Assembly: GCA_017412715.1 (NCBI GenBank)
Contig: JAFPWU010000018.1
Span: 1-64,000 of the forward strand
From: Clostridia bacterium
Lineage (GTDB): Bacteria > Bacillota > Clostridia > Christensenellales > Aristaeellaceae
Length of the DNA stretch: 64,000 nucleotides
Direction: 5' to 3'
The position numbers and the translations under genes are program-made. Below the pieces are notes generated by a model. That model searched no databases. It was not told the DNA's origin and was given only the letters and a program-made list of their open reading frames with translations. This document shows, in pieces, positions 26,882-36,610 of this stretch. How positions within the stretch are numbered: position 1 is the stretch's first letter; every line of letters starts with the position of its first letter.

Positions 26882-26957
26882 CAACCGATTCTCCCGTTGC
26901 GATAGATTTGCTCCCCCTTTTCCGCCCGATGGCCGCGAGCCCGGGAAGGGCCCCCGC

Positions 26958-26993
26958 CGCGCCATATCCCCATAAAGATAAGGGGACGGCGCG
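26958..26993 (-). other. Imperfect stem-loop in the degV leader
   Basis: CGCGCC (26958-26963) with GGCGCG (26988-26993) and an inner CCCC/GGGG helix. It lies between the degV promoter and start codon. No T tract follows, so it is not a classical terminator. It may be a leader structure with a regulatory role. Confidence 0.35.
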
Positions 26994-27031
26994 TTTCCGC
27001 AGGGGATCCTGTTTTTGAGGAGCTATGGCTA

Positions 27032-27060
27032 ACTATACCCCTTTTCCGGTGGGAACGCAA
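27032..27060 (-). promoter_or_regulatory. Promoter of degV
   Basis: On the minus strand there is TTGCGT at 27055-27060, a 17-nt spacer and TATAGT at 27032-27037. It gives a leader of about 145 nt. Confidence 0.65.
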
Positions 27061-27259
27061 GGAATATTCAGGGATTTTTCCTTTCTCCTTCAGCTTTTCA
27101 TCACGGAGAAAAGGGAAAATGAGATTCGGTTATTCATGAAACCGCTGAGGCGATACGCCTTCCGGCGGCGGCCGCGGGAGGGAGAGCGGACAGCCTTCGA
27201 CCGAGGGAAGGGGACCGCCGCCTGCGGCATGGATCATGCGCTGCTGCTCCGTTCTTCTC

Positions 27260-27288
27260 TTGTTTTCCCCAGGGAAGACAGGTATAAT
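27260..27288 (+). promoter_or_regulatory. Promoter of the two-component system
   Basis: TTGTTT at 27260-27265, a 17-nt spacer and TATAAT at 27283-27288. It lies 45 nt upstream of the response regulator start. The part of the 450-nt gap between this promoter and the degV promoter (27061-27259) shows nothing else I can support. Confidence 0.7.
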
Positions 27289-27332
27289 AGCGGAAGAATT
27301 CCGGAACAGGAGCAAGGAGAAGGAACAGGAAA

Positions 27333-27990
<658 letters not shown>

Positions 27991-28004
<14 letters not shown>

Positions 28005-29487
28005 GACAAACACCCTGGCTTACCCGGACGCGTTTATTGCCGGAAGACTGGGGATCCGGAACAGGATGCTGATTCAGCTGGCGCTGCTGGTGGCCTTCAT
28101 CCTTTCCCTGGTCTGGGTATGCCAGATCGCCATGCTGATGGGGTTCTACGAGAGCTACCGCAGCAGCCAGGTGCGGGAAGCGGCGCATGTCATCCTGCAG
28201 AATATCGATCACGACGATCTGGAGGAGCTGGCGGACCGGATCAGCGCCGAGAATGAGGTCTGCATGCTGATGGTGGACGAGGGGGGAGAGGAGCTCCTGT
28301 CCATCGACCATGTACGGTTCTGTCTGCTGCATAGGATGAAAAAGCGGGAGCTCCAGGCCCTGATGGAGCGGACCCCCCAGGACGGGACGGAAATTGTGGA
28401 GCGCACCAGCGTGGCTCCCTTTCGGAACGAAAACTACCATCCGGAGGTATTCGAAGGAGAAGTGCCTGTGGATCAGGCGAGCAGCGGGCGGAACATGATT
28501 TATTCCCGGAAGGTCTTCTTCGAGGACGGGTCTGCCGGATACCTCATGATTAACGCCCAGCTGACCCCCACCAAAACCATCCGTTCCATGCTGAAACGGC
28601 AGTTCCTGTTTATCTTCATCTTCATCGCCGTGACGACGGCCGTGATCGGGTTCATGATGGCGGAAAGCATTTCCCGGCCCATTATTGAGACCAACCGGGC
28701 GGCCAGGGCGCTGAGCTGGGGAGAGTACACCAGGCCGGCCTGGGGCGGGGGGTATCGGGAGATCGCTGAACTGAACGATACCCTTGTCCAGGCGGCAGAC
28801 GATCTGAAAAGGGTGGAGGATCTTGAAAAAGAACTGATCGCCAATATCTCCCATGACCTGCGAACCCCGCTGACCATGATTCAGGGATACGCGGAGACCA
28901 TGCGGGACATCCCGGACGAAATGAACCCGGAGAACATGCAGGTGATCATCGATGAAACCCACCGCCTAGCCTCCCTGGTTAACGAGGTGATGGAATTCAG
29001 CAGGCTGCGGGCCGGAGGGCAGCAGCTGACCCTGAGTGAATTTGACCTGACCGAGACGGTGAAAACCATCTGCCAGCGGGTCGGGGCCATGACGGAGAAG
29101 GACGGATACCGGGTGATCTGCCAGGCGGAGGAAAGCCACATGGTGCGGGGAGACCCTGCGCGGATTGAGCAGGTAGTCTACAACCTGCTGGGCAACGCGC
29201 TGACCTATACGGGAGAGGACCGGCAGGTGATCCTCCGGGAGGAAGAACAGGAGAAAACGGTAAGGGTGAGCATTTCCGATTCGGGTAAGGGAATCGCGCC
29301 GGAGGAACTGCCCTATATCTGGGACCGGTATTACCGGACGAAAGAAAGCCACCGGCGCGCCGTGATCGGATCCGGGCTCGGGCTCAACATCTGCCGGAGC
29401 ATCCTGGAAAGTCACCGGGTGAATTACGGGGTGGACAGCGTTCCCGGGAAGGGAACCACCTTCTGGTTTGAACTGGGAAAAGCCTGA
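27991..29487 (+). CDS. Sensor histidine kinase partner of the OmpR regulator
   Basis: A 498-residue membrane kinase. TM1 (about 26-50), an extracellular sensor region (about 51-202), TM2 (203-224), a HAMP-like linker, then the H box NISHDLRTPL with H288, N box NLLGNALTY, G1 DSGKGIAP, F box and G2 GSGLGLNI. The sensor region has no named domain. The start is a TTG inside the response regulator gene and the ribosome binding site is weak, so the first residues are uncertain; the next good in-frame start is the ATG at 28066, which would shorten the cytoplasmic N-terminus. It probably signals only to the upstream regulator. Confidence 0.9.
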
Positions 29488-29540
29488 CGGCAGGGGAAGG
29501 CCGGGAATTCAAAAAGGGAGAAAGGAGCTGACGGCCTACA

Positions 29541-30599
29541 ATGACTGCGCCGGTTGCTGACAGGCAGACAGGCAGAACTGTATATTTTGATTATCTCAGA
29601 GTGTTCGCCACTTTTGCCGTGATGGTTCTGCATGCTTCCGCTTCCACCTGGTTTGCGGCAGATGTAAACGGGTTCCAGTGGAAGACGGTCAATTTTTATA
29701 TCTGTATCACAAGATGGGGCGTGCCCGTATTTGCGATGATCAGCGGGGCTTTATTTCTGAACAGGGATATTCCGATCCGCAGGATCTATTCCAGATATAT
29801 ATGCAGACTGGCCATCTCCTTTGCGGTATGGGCCATCATCTATGCCGCTTTTGCCGGGGGGAGCATTCGGACCATGATCGCGTCTGCAGCTGTGGGATAC
29901 TATCATATGTGGTATATTCTGATGACAATCGGGTTATATATGTGTATTCCGCTGATAAAACCGATTGTCCGGAATGAAGCCGGAATGAAATACTATCTGG
30001 TGCTGGCGTTCATTTTCGCATTTGCGATTCCGGAAATTGTGACGCTGGCGAAGAGCCTGGGAAATGAGACGGTCATAAAGGCGGCAGGTGCGCTGGACGA
30101 TAACCTTCACGACATGAGTATGCATGTTGTCCTGGGATATACTGGCTATTTCATCCTGGGGTATTTCCTTCATCGGATCACCCTGAGCAGAAAACAGAGG
30201 ATCGCCATCTATGTGTCAGGATTATCCGGATTTGTGTTCACCGTGGGGATGGAATTGCTTTTCGCTTCCCGGAACCAATACAGCGGCGGTATTTATATAG
30301 ACTATTTCTCGGTGAATATCCTGATGGAATCCATCGCTGTGTTCACATTCTGCAGGTATCATCAATTTAAAGGACGCAGATGGAATCAGCTTTTCAAAAA
30401 TCTTTCAAAGTACAGCTTCGGCGCCTATCTTGTGCATGTGCTCGTGATTGAACAGGTGACGGACCGCATGGGCCTGGATGTACTCTCATTCAACCCTGTC
30501 CTTTCCGTTCCCTGCACTGGCTTCGCGGTCTTTGTCCTGTCCTTCTCCGTTTCGGCGCTGCTGAACCGCATTCCGGCCGTAAATCAATATATTGTCTGA
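29541..30599 (+). CDS. Acyltransferase 3 family membrane protein
   Basis: A 352-residue protein with about ten membrane spans of the AT3 (PF01757) type, which O-acetylate surface sugars and other envelope targets. Marks are FDYLRVFATFAVMVLHAS with conserved H31, the Arg-rich loop IRRIYSRYICR (positions about 79-90), and HMWYILMTIGLY near 121-132. AAAGGAG lies upstream of the ATG. Codon use is visibly more AT-rich than the flanking kinase and transporter genes (many TAT, ATT, TTT), so it may be a recent arrival. No terminator separates it from the kinase; the sugar gene set lies 3 kb ahead. Confidence 0.82.
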   Translation: MTAPVADRQTGRTVYFDYLRVFATFAVMVLHASASTWFAADVNGFQWKTVNFYICITRWGVPVFAMISGALFLNRDIPIRRIYSRYICRLAISFAVWAIIYAAFAGGSIRTMIASAAVGYYHMWYILMTIGLYMCIPLIKPIVRNEAGMKYYLVLAFIFAFAIPEIVTLAKSLGNETVIKAAGALDDNLHDMSMHVVLGYTGYFILGYFLHRITLSRKQRIAIYVSGLSGFVFTVGMELLFASRNQYSGGIYIDYFSVNILMESIAVFTFCRYHQFKGRRWNQLFKNLSKYSFGAYLVHVLVIEQVTDRMGLDVLSFNPVLSVPCTGFAVFVLSFSVSALLNRIPAVNQYIV

Positions 30600-30609
30600 C
30601 AGTTCTGCT

Positions 30610-30638
30610 TTGCATGAAGAAACGCCCTATGGTATAAT
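30610..30638 (+). promoter_or_regulatory. Promoter of the metal ABC operon
   Basis: TTGCAT at 30610-30615, a 17-nt spacer and TATAAT at 30633-30638. Transcription would begin near 30645, at the foot of the next hairpin. Confidence 0.7.
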
Positions 30639-30646
30639 GCTCCCTG

Positions 30647-30667
30647 CCTTCCCGGCATACGGGAAGG
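30647..30667 (+). promoter_or_regulatory. 5' stem-loop in the metal ABC leader
   Basis: CCTTCCCG (30647-30654) and CGGGAAGG (30660-30667) form an 8-bp stem with a 5-nt loop, at the extreme 5' end of the predicted transcript. It may be a symmetric operator or a stabilising RNA stem. It does not look like an AT-rich Zur or MntR box. Confidence 0.45.
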
Positions 30668-30685
30668 TAAGGGAGTGTTTTTTTC

Positions 30686-31504
30686 ATGCACGTGCATCGA
30701 TGCGATTTATGCCATATCGATCTGGACCGGGTCTCTGTCCGGCGGGGAGGCCAGACGCTTCTGCAGGATATCTCCATGCATGTTCACTGCGGACAGCTGA
30801 CCGTTCTGATCGGACAGAACGGGGCGGGCAAGACCACCCTGATCCGGGCGCTGCTGGGGGAAATTCCCCACGGGGGAACCATCCGCCACGTGGATAACGC
30901 CGGGCGGGAACTGGCTCATCTGACCCGGGGATATGTGCCCCAGCACCTGCAGTTTGACCCGGAGATGCCGCTGACGGTTCGGGAATTCCTGGCCTGCTCC
31001 ATGACCCGGAGACCCGTATGGACGGGCGTCAGCAAAAAGATCCGGGAAGAGGTGAACCAGGCGCTCAGGGATGTGGAGGCGGAGGAACTGGCGGATACGC
31101 CCCTGGGCCGCTGCTCCGGCGGGGAACTGCAGCGGGTGCTGCTGGCCCTGGCGCTGCACCCGGCCCCGGACCTGCTGGTGCTGGACGAGCCGGTGAGCGG
31201 GGTGGACCGGAACGGGCTGAAGCTGTTTCTGGATACGGTAACCCATCTTAAAAAAACCAGGCATATGGCCATCCTCCTGGTGAGCCATGACCTGCGGCTG
31301 GTGCGGGAATACGCGGATCACGTGGTGCTGCTGGAAAAGAATGTACTGACTCAGGGCACGCCGGAGGAGGTATTCCGCTCGCAGGAATTTGAAAACGTCT
31401 TTGGAACGGGGGAGAAGGAGGAAGAACACCGGGAAGGGCCGGCCAGGACGGTGGATTTCCGGATCGCGCTGGAGCGGCACCAGGACGGGGAGGAGGAGAG
31501 CTGA
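30686..31504 (+). CDS. Metal (zinc/manganese-type) ABC transporter ATPase
   Basis: A 272-residue ATPase of the ZnuC/MntB-type family. Walker A is GQNGAGKTT (43-51), the signature is CSGGELQRV, Walker B is LLVLDEPVSG and the switch histidine is in VSHDL. It has an unusual N-terminal run MHVHRCDLCH with H2, H4, C6, C9 and H10, and a second HVHCG at 32-36. Such Cys/His-rich tips occur in Clostridia ZnuC-like proteins and may sense or hold metal; this is inference. It overlaps the permease by one base (TGATG). No substrate-binding protein gene is present next to it. Confidence 0.85.
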   Translation: MHVHRCDLCHIDLDRVSVRRGGQTLLQDISMHVHCGQLTVLIGQNGAGKTTLIRALLGEIPHGGTIRHVDNAGRELAHLTRGYVPQHLQFDPEMPLTVREFLACSMTRRPVWTGVSKKIREEVNQALRDVEAEELADTPLGRCSGGELQRVLLALALHPAPDLLVLDEPVSGVDRNGLKLFLDTVTHLKKTRHMAILLVSHDLRLVREYADHVVLLEKNVLTQGTPEEVFRSQEFENVFGTGEKEEEHREGPARTVDFRIALERHQDGEEES

Positions 31505-32343
31505 TGGAAGGGATTTATCTGATCATGGATCTGCTGCTTCCGTTTGAAGCGCTTCGGTTTTCCTTCATGAAGAACGCGCTGCTGGCCGTGCTGCTGCTGA
31601 CTCCGCTGCTGGGGCTGCTGGGCACCATGACGGTGAACCATCAGATGGCCTTCTTTTCGGATGCGCTGGGCCATTCCGCCATTACGGGCATCGGCCTGGG
31701 GATGATTCTCGGAATGAGAAACGACCTGCTGGCCATGCTGATCTTCGGCATCGTGTGGGCGATTCTGATCTGCCTGATCAAGCAGAGCGGCTCCGCCTCC
31801 ACGGATACGATTATTTCCGTATTCTCCTCCACGTCCATTGCCGCGGGATTGCTGATTCTGGCCCGGGGCGGCAAGTTCGCGAAATACTCCTCCCTGCTGA
31901 TCGGGGATATCCTGGCGGTATCGGCGGGAGATCTTCTTTCCCTGGCCATCGCGCTGCCGGTGGGCATCGGGCTGTGGGCAGTGATGTACAATCATTTGCT
32001 GATTACCAGCGTATCCCCCTCGCTGGCAAGATCCCGGGGAATCCGGATCCGGCTGGTGGAGGGCGCCTTCGTGGTGCTGGTGGCGGTGACGGTGATGCTG
32101 GCCATCCGCTGGGTCGGCGTCATGCTGATCAACGCCCTGCTTATTCTGCCGGCGGCCGCCGGCAGAAATCTGGCCAGGAATTCCCGGCAGCACGCGGCGC
32201 TTTCTGTGCTGATTGCCCTGGTCAGCGGCGTGACGGGACTTTTTCTTGCCTACAGCCAGGATACCAGCGCCGGGGCGTCCATCGTGCTGGTGGCCGCGGC
32301 CTTTTACGCGCTCTCCCTGCTGGCCAGGAGATGGAGAAAATAA
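31504..32343 (+). CDS. Metal ABC transporter permease
   Basis: A 279-residue ABC-3 family permease with about eight spans, homologous to ZnuB/MntC. Conserved MAFFSDALGHSAITGIGLG near 48-66 and MLINALLILPAAAGRNLA near 203-220 are the marks of the family. It is translationally coupled to the ATPase, with ATG overlapping TGA at 31504. Without a lipoprotein ZnuA in the operon, the binding component must be encoded elsewhere. Confidence 0.88.
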   Translation: MEGIYLIMDLLLPFEALRFSFMKNALLAVLLLTPLLGLLGTMTVNHQMAFFSDALGHSAITGIGLGMILGMRNDLLAMLIFGIVWAILICLIKQSGSASTDTIISVFSSTSIAAGLLILARGGKFAKYSSLLIGDILAVSAGDLLSLAIALPVGIGLWAVMYNHLLITSVSPSLARSRGIRIRLVEGAFVVLVAVTVMLAIRWVGVMLINALLILPAAAGRNLARNSRQHAALSVLIALVSGVTGLFLAYSQDTSAGASIVLVAAAFYALSLLARRWRK

Positions 32344-32382
32344 AGGAAGAACGGACGGGAGCTGAGGAAGGGCAGAAATAGT

Positions 32383-32411
32383 TTGAAAAAACAGCCCTGT
32401 TGTTGTATCAT
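32383..32411 (+). promoter_or_regulatory. Promoter of parA-parB
   Basis: TTGAAA at 32383-32388, a 17-nt spacer and TATCAT at 32406-32411. It lies downstream of the permease gene and 68 nt before parA. Confidence 0.65.
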
Positions 32412-32430
32412 ATTCAGTTGGTTGACCTGG

Positions 32431-32446
32431 ACGGCCCCGGGGCCGT
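32431..32446. repeat. 16-bp perfect palindrome in the parA leader
   Basis: ACGGCCCC|GGGGCCGT, centred between the promoter and the parA start. It has no loop, so as RNA it would not fold well but as DNA it is a candidate protein-binding site. It does not match the parS consensus with TTCACGTGAA. Confidence 0.5.
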
Positions 32447-32478
32447 GCATATGAAGAACGAGGAGTCTTAAAGCTTCC

Positions 32479-33249
32479 ATGGCGAAGATTATCGCAATTA
32501 CAAATCAGAAGGGCGGCGTCGGGAAGACGACGACTGCCGTGAATCTGTCCGCCTGGCTGGCCGAGATGGGCCGGAAGACCCTGATGGTGGACCTGGATCC
32601 ACAGGGGAATACGACCAGCGGACTGGGCCGGCGGGTGAAGGAGAATAACTCCATCTATGATGTGCTGATGGGGCGGGCCCACCTCTCCGACTGCATCCAG
32701 AAGACCGACGTGAAGAAGCTGAGGCTGGTGGGATCGGATATCCGGCTGGCCGGGGCCGAGGTGGAGCTGGTGGGCGAAGAGCGGCGGGAATACTACCTGA
32801 AGACGGTGCTGGGGCCGGTAAGGGATGACTATGAGTTTATCCTGATCGACTGCCCGCCAAGCCTGAGCCTGCTGACGCTGAATGCTCTGGCGGCGGCGGA
32901 TTCGGTCCTGATCCCCATCCAGTGTGAATACTATGCCCTGGAGGGGGTGACCAGCCTGATGAACACCATCGGGCGGGTGAAGAAGACGATGAACCCTCAT
33001 CTGGAAATCGAAGGCGTTCTGCTGACGATGCTGGACGGGCGGACCAATCTGGGCCTGCAGGTGGTGGAGCAGGTGAAGAAACACTTTAAAAAGGAAGTAT
33101 TTGCCACCACGATTCCCCGGAACGTCCGGCTGGGGGAGGCGCCCAGCCACGGGGAACCCATCCATCTGTATGACCCGAAGAGCACCGGCGCCCAGGCCTA
33201 CAAGGCCCTGGCGAAGGAAGTGATCCAGCGGAACAGAAAGAAGGAATAA
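32479..33249 (+). CDS. parA: Chromosome partitioning ATPase ParA/Soj
   Basis: A 256-residue deviant Walker ATPase. The motif NQKGGVGKTT begins at residue 9, with the signature lysine K11. A-prime/Walker B is LIDCPPSLS near 116-124 and the nucleoid-binding basic patch is downstream. It moves or segregates ParB-parS complexes. The best ribosome binding site, GAGGAG, sits 13 nt before the ATG, longer than usual, so translation may be modest. No replication genes and no parS site were seen nearby. Confidence 0.95.
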   Translation: MAKIIAITNQKGGVGKTTTAVNLSAWLAEMGRKTLMVDLDPQGNTTSGLGRRVKENNSIYDVLMGRAHLSDCIQKTDVKKLRLVGSDIRLAGAEVELVGEERREYYLKTVLGPVRDDYEFILIDCPPSLSLLTLNALAAADSVLIPIQCEYYALEGVTSLMNTIGRVKKTMNPHLEIEGVLLTMLDGRTNLGLQVVEQVKKHFKKEVFATTIPRNVRLGEAPSHGEPIHLYDPKSTGAQAYKALAKEVIQRNRKKE

Positions 33250-33264
33250 AGGAGGACGGCATTC

Positions 33265-34125
33265 ATGGCAAAGAAGGCGCACGGCCTGGGCCGGGGGCTG
33301 GACTCCCTTTTCCAGGAGGCGGAGGACTGGGACAGCACGGGGCTGCAGGAGATCGAAATCGCGGATCTGGACATCAACCCGGATCAGCCCCGGAAGAGCT
33401 TTGACGAAGAGAATATCGGTCTGCTGGCGGACAGCATCCGGGATCAGGGCGTGCTGCAGCCGCTGATTGTCGTTGCCTCCAGCAACGGCAGATACCGGAT
33501 TATCGCCGGAGAGCGCCGGTACCGGGCCAGCCGCCAGGCGGGGCTGGAGAAGGTGCCCTGCATTGTAAAGGATCTGGATATCGTTCGTCAGATGGAAGTC
33601 TCCCTGATTGAGAATCTGCAGCGGGAGGATCTGAACCCCATCGACGCGGCCAGGGGCGTCCGGGCCCTGATGCAGCGGTGCGGATATACCCAGGACAAGG
33701 TGGCTTCCCGGCTGGGCAAGAGCCGGCCGGCCGTGGCGAATCTGCTGCGGCTGCTGAGCCTGCCCGAGGAGATTTCCGACATGGTGCGGGAAGGGCAGCT
33801 GAGCGCGGGGCATGCCCGGGTGCTGGCGGGACTGACCGAAAGGGAGGATCAGATCCGGCTCGGGCGGAAGGCCGCGGAGGAAGGGCTCAACGTAAGACAG
33901 CTGGAGGCGCTGGCGGCCCAGATCAAGGCGCCGAAGAAGGAAAAGGCCTCCGGAAGGAAAAAGCCCCTGGATCCGGAGCTGATGGAGCTGCAGGAGCGGC
34001 TGCTGGAGAAGACCGGCATGCGGGCCACCCTGAGCGGTACGGCCAAAAAAGGAAAGATCATCCTTCAGTATGGCAGCCTGGATGAACTGAACCGACTGAG
34101 CGAGATATTGGACAGAATCGGATGA
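33265..34125 (+). CDS. parB: Chromosome partitioning protein ParB/Spo0J
   Basis: A 286-residue CTP-dependent clamp protein. The ParB N-terminal CTPase domain (about 35-125) includes [15 protein letters not shown] and the [12 protein letters not shown] motif (residues about 79-90). The helix-turn-helix is [19 protein letters not shown] (about 148-166) and a C-terminal dimerisation domain ends in ILDRIG. The start is ATG 16 nt after parA stop. It couples to the next gene by ATGA overlap at 34122. Confidence 0.95.
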   Translation: MAKKAHGLGRGLDSLFQEAEDWDSTGLQEIEIADLDINPDQPRKSFDEENIGLLADSIRDQGVLQPLIVVASSNGRYRIIAGERRYRASRQAGLEKVPCIVKDLDIVRQMEVSLIENLQREDLNPIDAARGVRALMQRCGYTQDKVASRLGKSRPAVANLLRLLSLPEEISDMVREGQLSAGHARVLAGLTEREDQIRLGRKAAEEGLNVRQLEALAAQIKAPKKEKASGRKKPLDPELMELQERLLEKTGMRATLSGTAKKGKIILQYGSLDELNRLSEILDRIG

Positions 34126-34802
34126 GAAAGAAGGATTTACCTCAAATGCCCTGGTGGGACGGGCCTCTGAGCCATCCCTTCTACAGCAAGGTGGTCAAGC
34201 GGGGGATTGACTTTTGCCTGGCGCTGATCCTGCTGATCCCGGGGCTGGTACTGATGATTCCCCTGGCCATCTGGGTCAGGCTGGATTCCCCCGGGCCCGT
34301 GATCTATAAGGCGGTGCGGGGAGGATATCACAATCAGCCCTTTACCATCTATAAGTTCCGGAGCATGGTCGTGGGGGCGGACCGGACCGGCGGAACCACC
34401 GCGAAGAATGACAGCCGGGTGACCGGAGCGGGCCGGATCATGCGAAAGCTGAAGCTGGATGAGCTTCCTCAGCTGTTCAACATCCTGAAGGGGGACATGA
34501 GCTTCGTGGGACCCCGGCCGGAGCTGCTGAAGTATACGACCCAGTATACGAAGGAGCAGGAATGCATCCTGTGGGTGCGCCCCGGAGTTACGGACCGGAG
34601 CAGCATCGTCTATATCTCCCAGGATGAGATCGTAGGGGAAGAGGATCCGGTAGGGAATTTCGAGCGGCTGGTGCTGCCGAAAAAGAACCGGATGCGGGTT
34701 GAGTACGCTCGGAATCAGAGCTTCCCGCTGGACTGGCAGCTGTTCTGGGAGACCATCGCCGGCGTCTTCCGGAAGGCGGAAAAAGCCGCAAAGGAGAAAT
34801 GA
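34122..34802 (+). CDS. Bacterial sugar transferase (undecaprenyl-phosphate sugar phosphotransferase)
   Basis: A 226-residue initiating glycosyl-1-phosphate transferase. A single hydrophobic re-entrant helix (about 29-52) is followed by YKFRSM (77-82), KLDELPQLFNILKGDMS (about 113-129), VGPRPE and the C-terminal PGVTDRSSIVY. It would attach the first sugar phosphate to undecaprenyl phosphate for a surface glycan. The start overlaps parB by 4 nt. The following split transketolase and LicD genes suggest a common surface-polymer pathway. The donor sugar cannot be read. Confidence 0.88.
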   Translation: MRKKDLPQMPWWDGPLSHPFYSKVVKRGIDFCLALILLIPGLVLMIPLAIWVRLDSPGPVIYKAVRGGYHNQPFTIYKFRSMVVGADRTGGTTAKNDSRVTGAGRIMRKLKLDELPQLFNILKGDMSFVGPRPELLKYTTQYTKEQECILWVRPGVTDRSSIVYISQDEIVGEEDPVGNFERLVLPKKNRMRVEYARNQSFPLDWQLFWETIAGVFRKAEKAAKEK

Positions 34803-34805
34803 CGG

Positions 34806-35687
34806 ATGAGTACGGACAGCTATGAAGCGCGGGTCCACAGCGCATTTGGGGGGAAGGTCCCGGACACACGGGATCCCAGGGTGCTGGCCTGGCTGATTCG
34901 CCGGAACGGGCTGGAAATGACCCATCTGAGCCGGGGAAGCCATATCGGATCCGTTTTCAGCGCGGCGGAGATTATCGCCGTGCTCTATGCCTCCGTGCTG
35001 CATGTGGATCCGGCGAATCCAGGCATGCCGGACCGGGATCGGATGATCCTGAGCAAGGGGCATGCGGGAAGCTCGGTATATTCGGCCCTGGCGGAGACGG
35101 GCTTCTTTCCGGTGGAGGAGCTGAAAACCCACTATGCAAACGGCTCCCGGCTCAGCGGACATGTGAGCCATAAGGGGGTGCCGGGGGTAGAGGTTTCCAC
35201 CGGAGCGCTGGGCCACGGCCTGGCGATCGGAACCGGCATGGCTCTGGGAGCGAAGATGGACGGAGCCCTCTGGCGGACCGTGGTGGTGCTGGGAGACGGG
35301 GAATGCGACGAGGGGGCGGTCTGGGAGAGCGCCCTGCAGGCGGCGCAGTTCGGACTGGACAGGCTGGTGGCCGTGGTGGATTACAACCACATGCAAAGCC
35401 TGGATTTCGTGGAGAAAACCCTGCGGCTGGAACCCTTCGAAAATAAATGGAAGGACTTTGGCTGGAATGCCCTGAGCTGTGACGGGCACGATACGGATCG
35501 CCTGAAGGAGGCCTTCGCCTGGGCCTGGGGAAATGCCGAAAGCGGGAAGCCCTCGGTGATCCTGGCTCATACCGTCAAGGGGAAGGGCGTCAGCTTTATG
35601 GAAAACAATATCCTGTGGCATTACCGGACTCCCCAGGGGGAGGAGTATGAGGCGGCGCTGCGGGAACTGGAGGAACAGAGACCGTGA
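34806..35687 (+). CDS. Transketolase, N-terminal subunit
   Basis: A 293-residue thiamine-diphosphate half. Seen: LSKGHAGSSVYSALAE (near 78-93), GHGLAIGTGMALGAK, and the TPP-binding GDGECDEGAVWE (near 161-172) ending with the metal-binding NHM. It is the split form seen in several biosynthetic clusters. The GTG start of the C-terminal half overlaps its stop by 4 nt, so the two halves should be made in equal amounts. It may supply a sugar precursor for the adjacent glycan genes or serve pentose metabolism. Confidence 0.88.
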   Translation: MSTDSYEARVHSAFGGKVPDTRDPRVLAWLIRRNGLEMTHLSRGSHIGSVFSAAEIIAVLYASVLHVDPANPGMPDRDRMILSKGHAGSSVYSALAETGFFPVEELKTHYANGSRLSGHVSHKGVPGVEVSTGALGHGLAIGTGMALGAKMDGALWRTVVVLGDGECDEGAVWESALQAAQFGLDRLVAVVDYNHMQSLDFVEKTLRLEPFENKWKDFGWNALSCDGHDTDRLKEAFAWAWGNAESGKPSVILAHTVKGKGVSFMENNILWHYRTPQGEEYEAALRELEEQRP

Positions 35688-36610
35688 GAGACGCGTTTGT
35701 GCGGGCGCTGCTGCGCGAAATGGAGCGGGACCCCCGGGTGGTGCTGGTAACGGGGGACCTGGGCTTCGGGGTGCTTCGGCCGGTGAAGGAGAGGTTCCCG
35801 GAGCGGCTCATCAACGCAGGAATCGCGGAGCAGAGCATGGTGGGGATGGCTGCCGGCCTGGCCATGACCGGGCGGAAGGTCGTGGTCTATTCCATCGGGA
35901 ATTTTCCCACCCTGCGGCCCCTGGAACAGATCCGGAACGACTGCGCGTACCACGAACTGGACGTGAAGATCGTCTGCGTGGGCGGAGGATTCGTCTACGG
36001 CAGCCTGGGCATGAGCCATCACGCCACGGAGGACATGGCGGTGATGCGGGCCATTCCCGGCATCACCTGTTTCGCTCCGGGGGATCCGGCCGAGACGGAA
36101 GCTGTGGTGCCCGAGATGTTTGCCCGGCACGGGACCTGCTATCTCCGGCTTGGACGGGGCAATGAGCCCCGGGCCCATGAAGGGGAAATCCGGGACTGGG
36201 TCTTTCCCCGGGCGATCCGCCTGCGGGAGGGAAAGGACATTGCCCTGCTCTCCGCCGGCGGGATCCTGACGGAGCTGAAACGGGCCGCGGAAATCCTGGC
36301 GGAAAAGAGCGTGCTGGCGGAAGTGGTCAGCTTTCCCTGCCTGAAACCCCTGGATCGGGATACCCTCCTGGAGCTGGCGGGCAGGTATCAGCATCTGATC
36401 ACGGTGGAGGAACATACCGTGACGGGCGGGTTCGGCAGCGCGGTCTGCGAAGCCGTGGCGGAATGGGGCCTTCCCTGCAGGGTGCACCGGATGGGGCTGC
36501 AGGATCAGTTTGCGGTGGTGGTAGGAGATCAGAAATATCTGCGAAAGGTCTACGGGCTGGACGCGGAAGCGATCGCGAAAGAAGCGGAAGAAATACTGGG
36601 AAAGCGCTGA
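35684..36610 (+). CDS. Transketolase, C-terminal subunit
   Basis: A 308-residue Pyr plus C-terminal domain half. It has the GIAEQSMVGMAAGLAMTGRK motif with catalytic E, a TPP-pyrimidine site and the transketolase C domain (about 180-300) with HTVTGGFGSA. A GTG start overlaps the upstream half. The ending LGKR* leads into a 133-nt gap that holds stem-loops. Confidence 0.88.
   Translation: MRDAFVRALLREMERDPRVVLVTGDLGFGVLRPVKERFPERLINAGIAEQSMVGMAAGLAMTGRKVVVYSIGNFPTLRPLEQIRNDCAYHELDVKIVCVGGGFVYGSLGMSHHATEDMAVMRAIPGITCFAPGDPAETEAVVPEMFARHGTCYLRLGRGNEPRAHEGEIRDWVFPRAIRLREGKDIALLSAGGILTELKRAAEILAEKSVLAEVVSFPCLKPLDRDTLLELAGRYQHLITVEEHTVTGGFGSAVCEAVAEWGLPCRVHRMGLQDQFAVVVGDQKYLRKVYGLDAEAIAKEAEEILGKR

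Noticed and set aside
30647..30667. Zur or MntR operator
   Set aside because: The inverted repeat is GC-rich and unlike the AT-rich boxes of those regulators; it is kept only as an unassigned hairpin.
32431..32446. parS centromere site
   Set aside because: The palindrome has no TTCACGTGAA core. I saw no parS match elsewhere by eye.
31351..33813. An 820-codon minus-strand frame opposite the ABC, parA and parB genes
   Set aside because: Antisense shadow of real genes, with GC-skewed composition and no motif.
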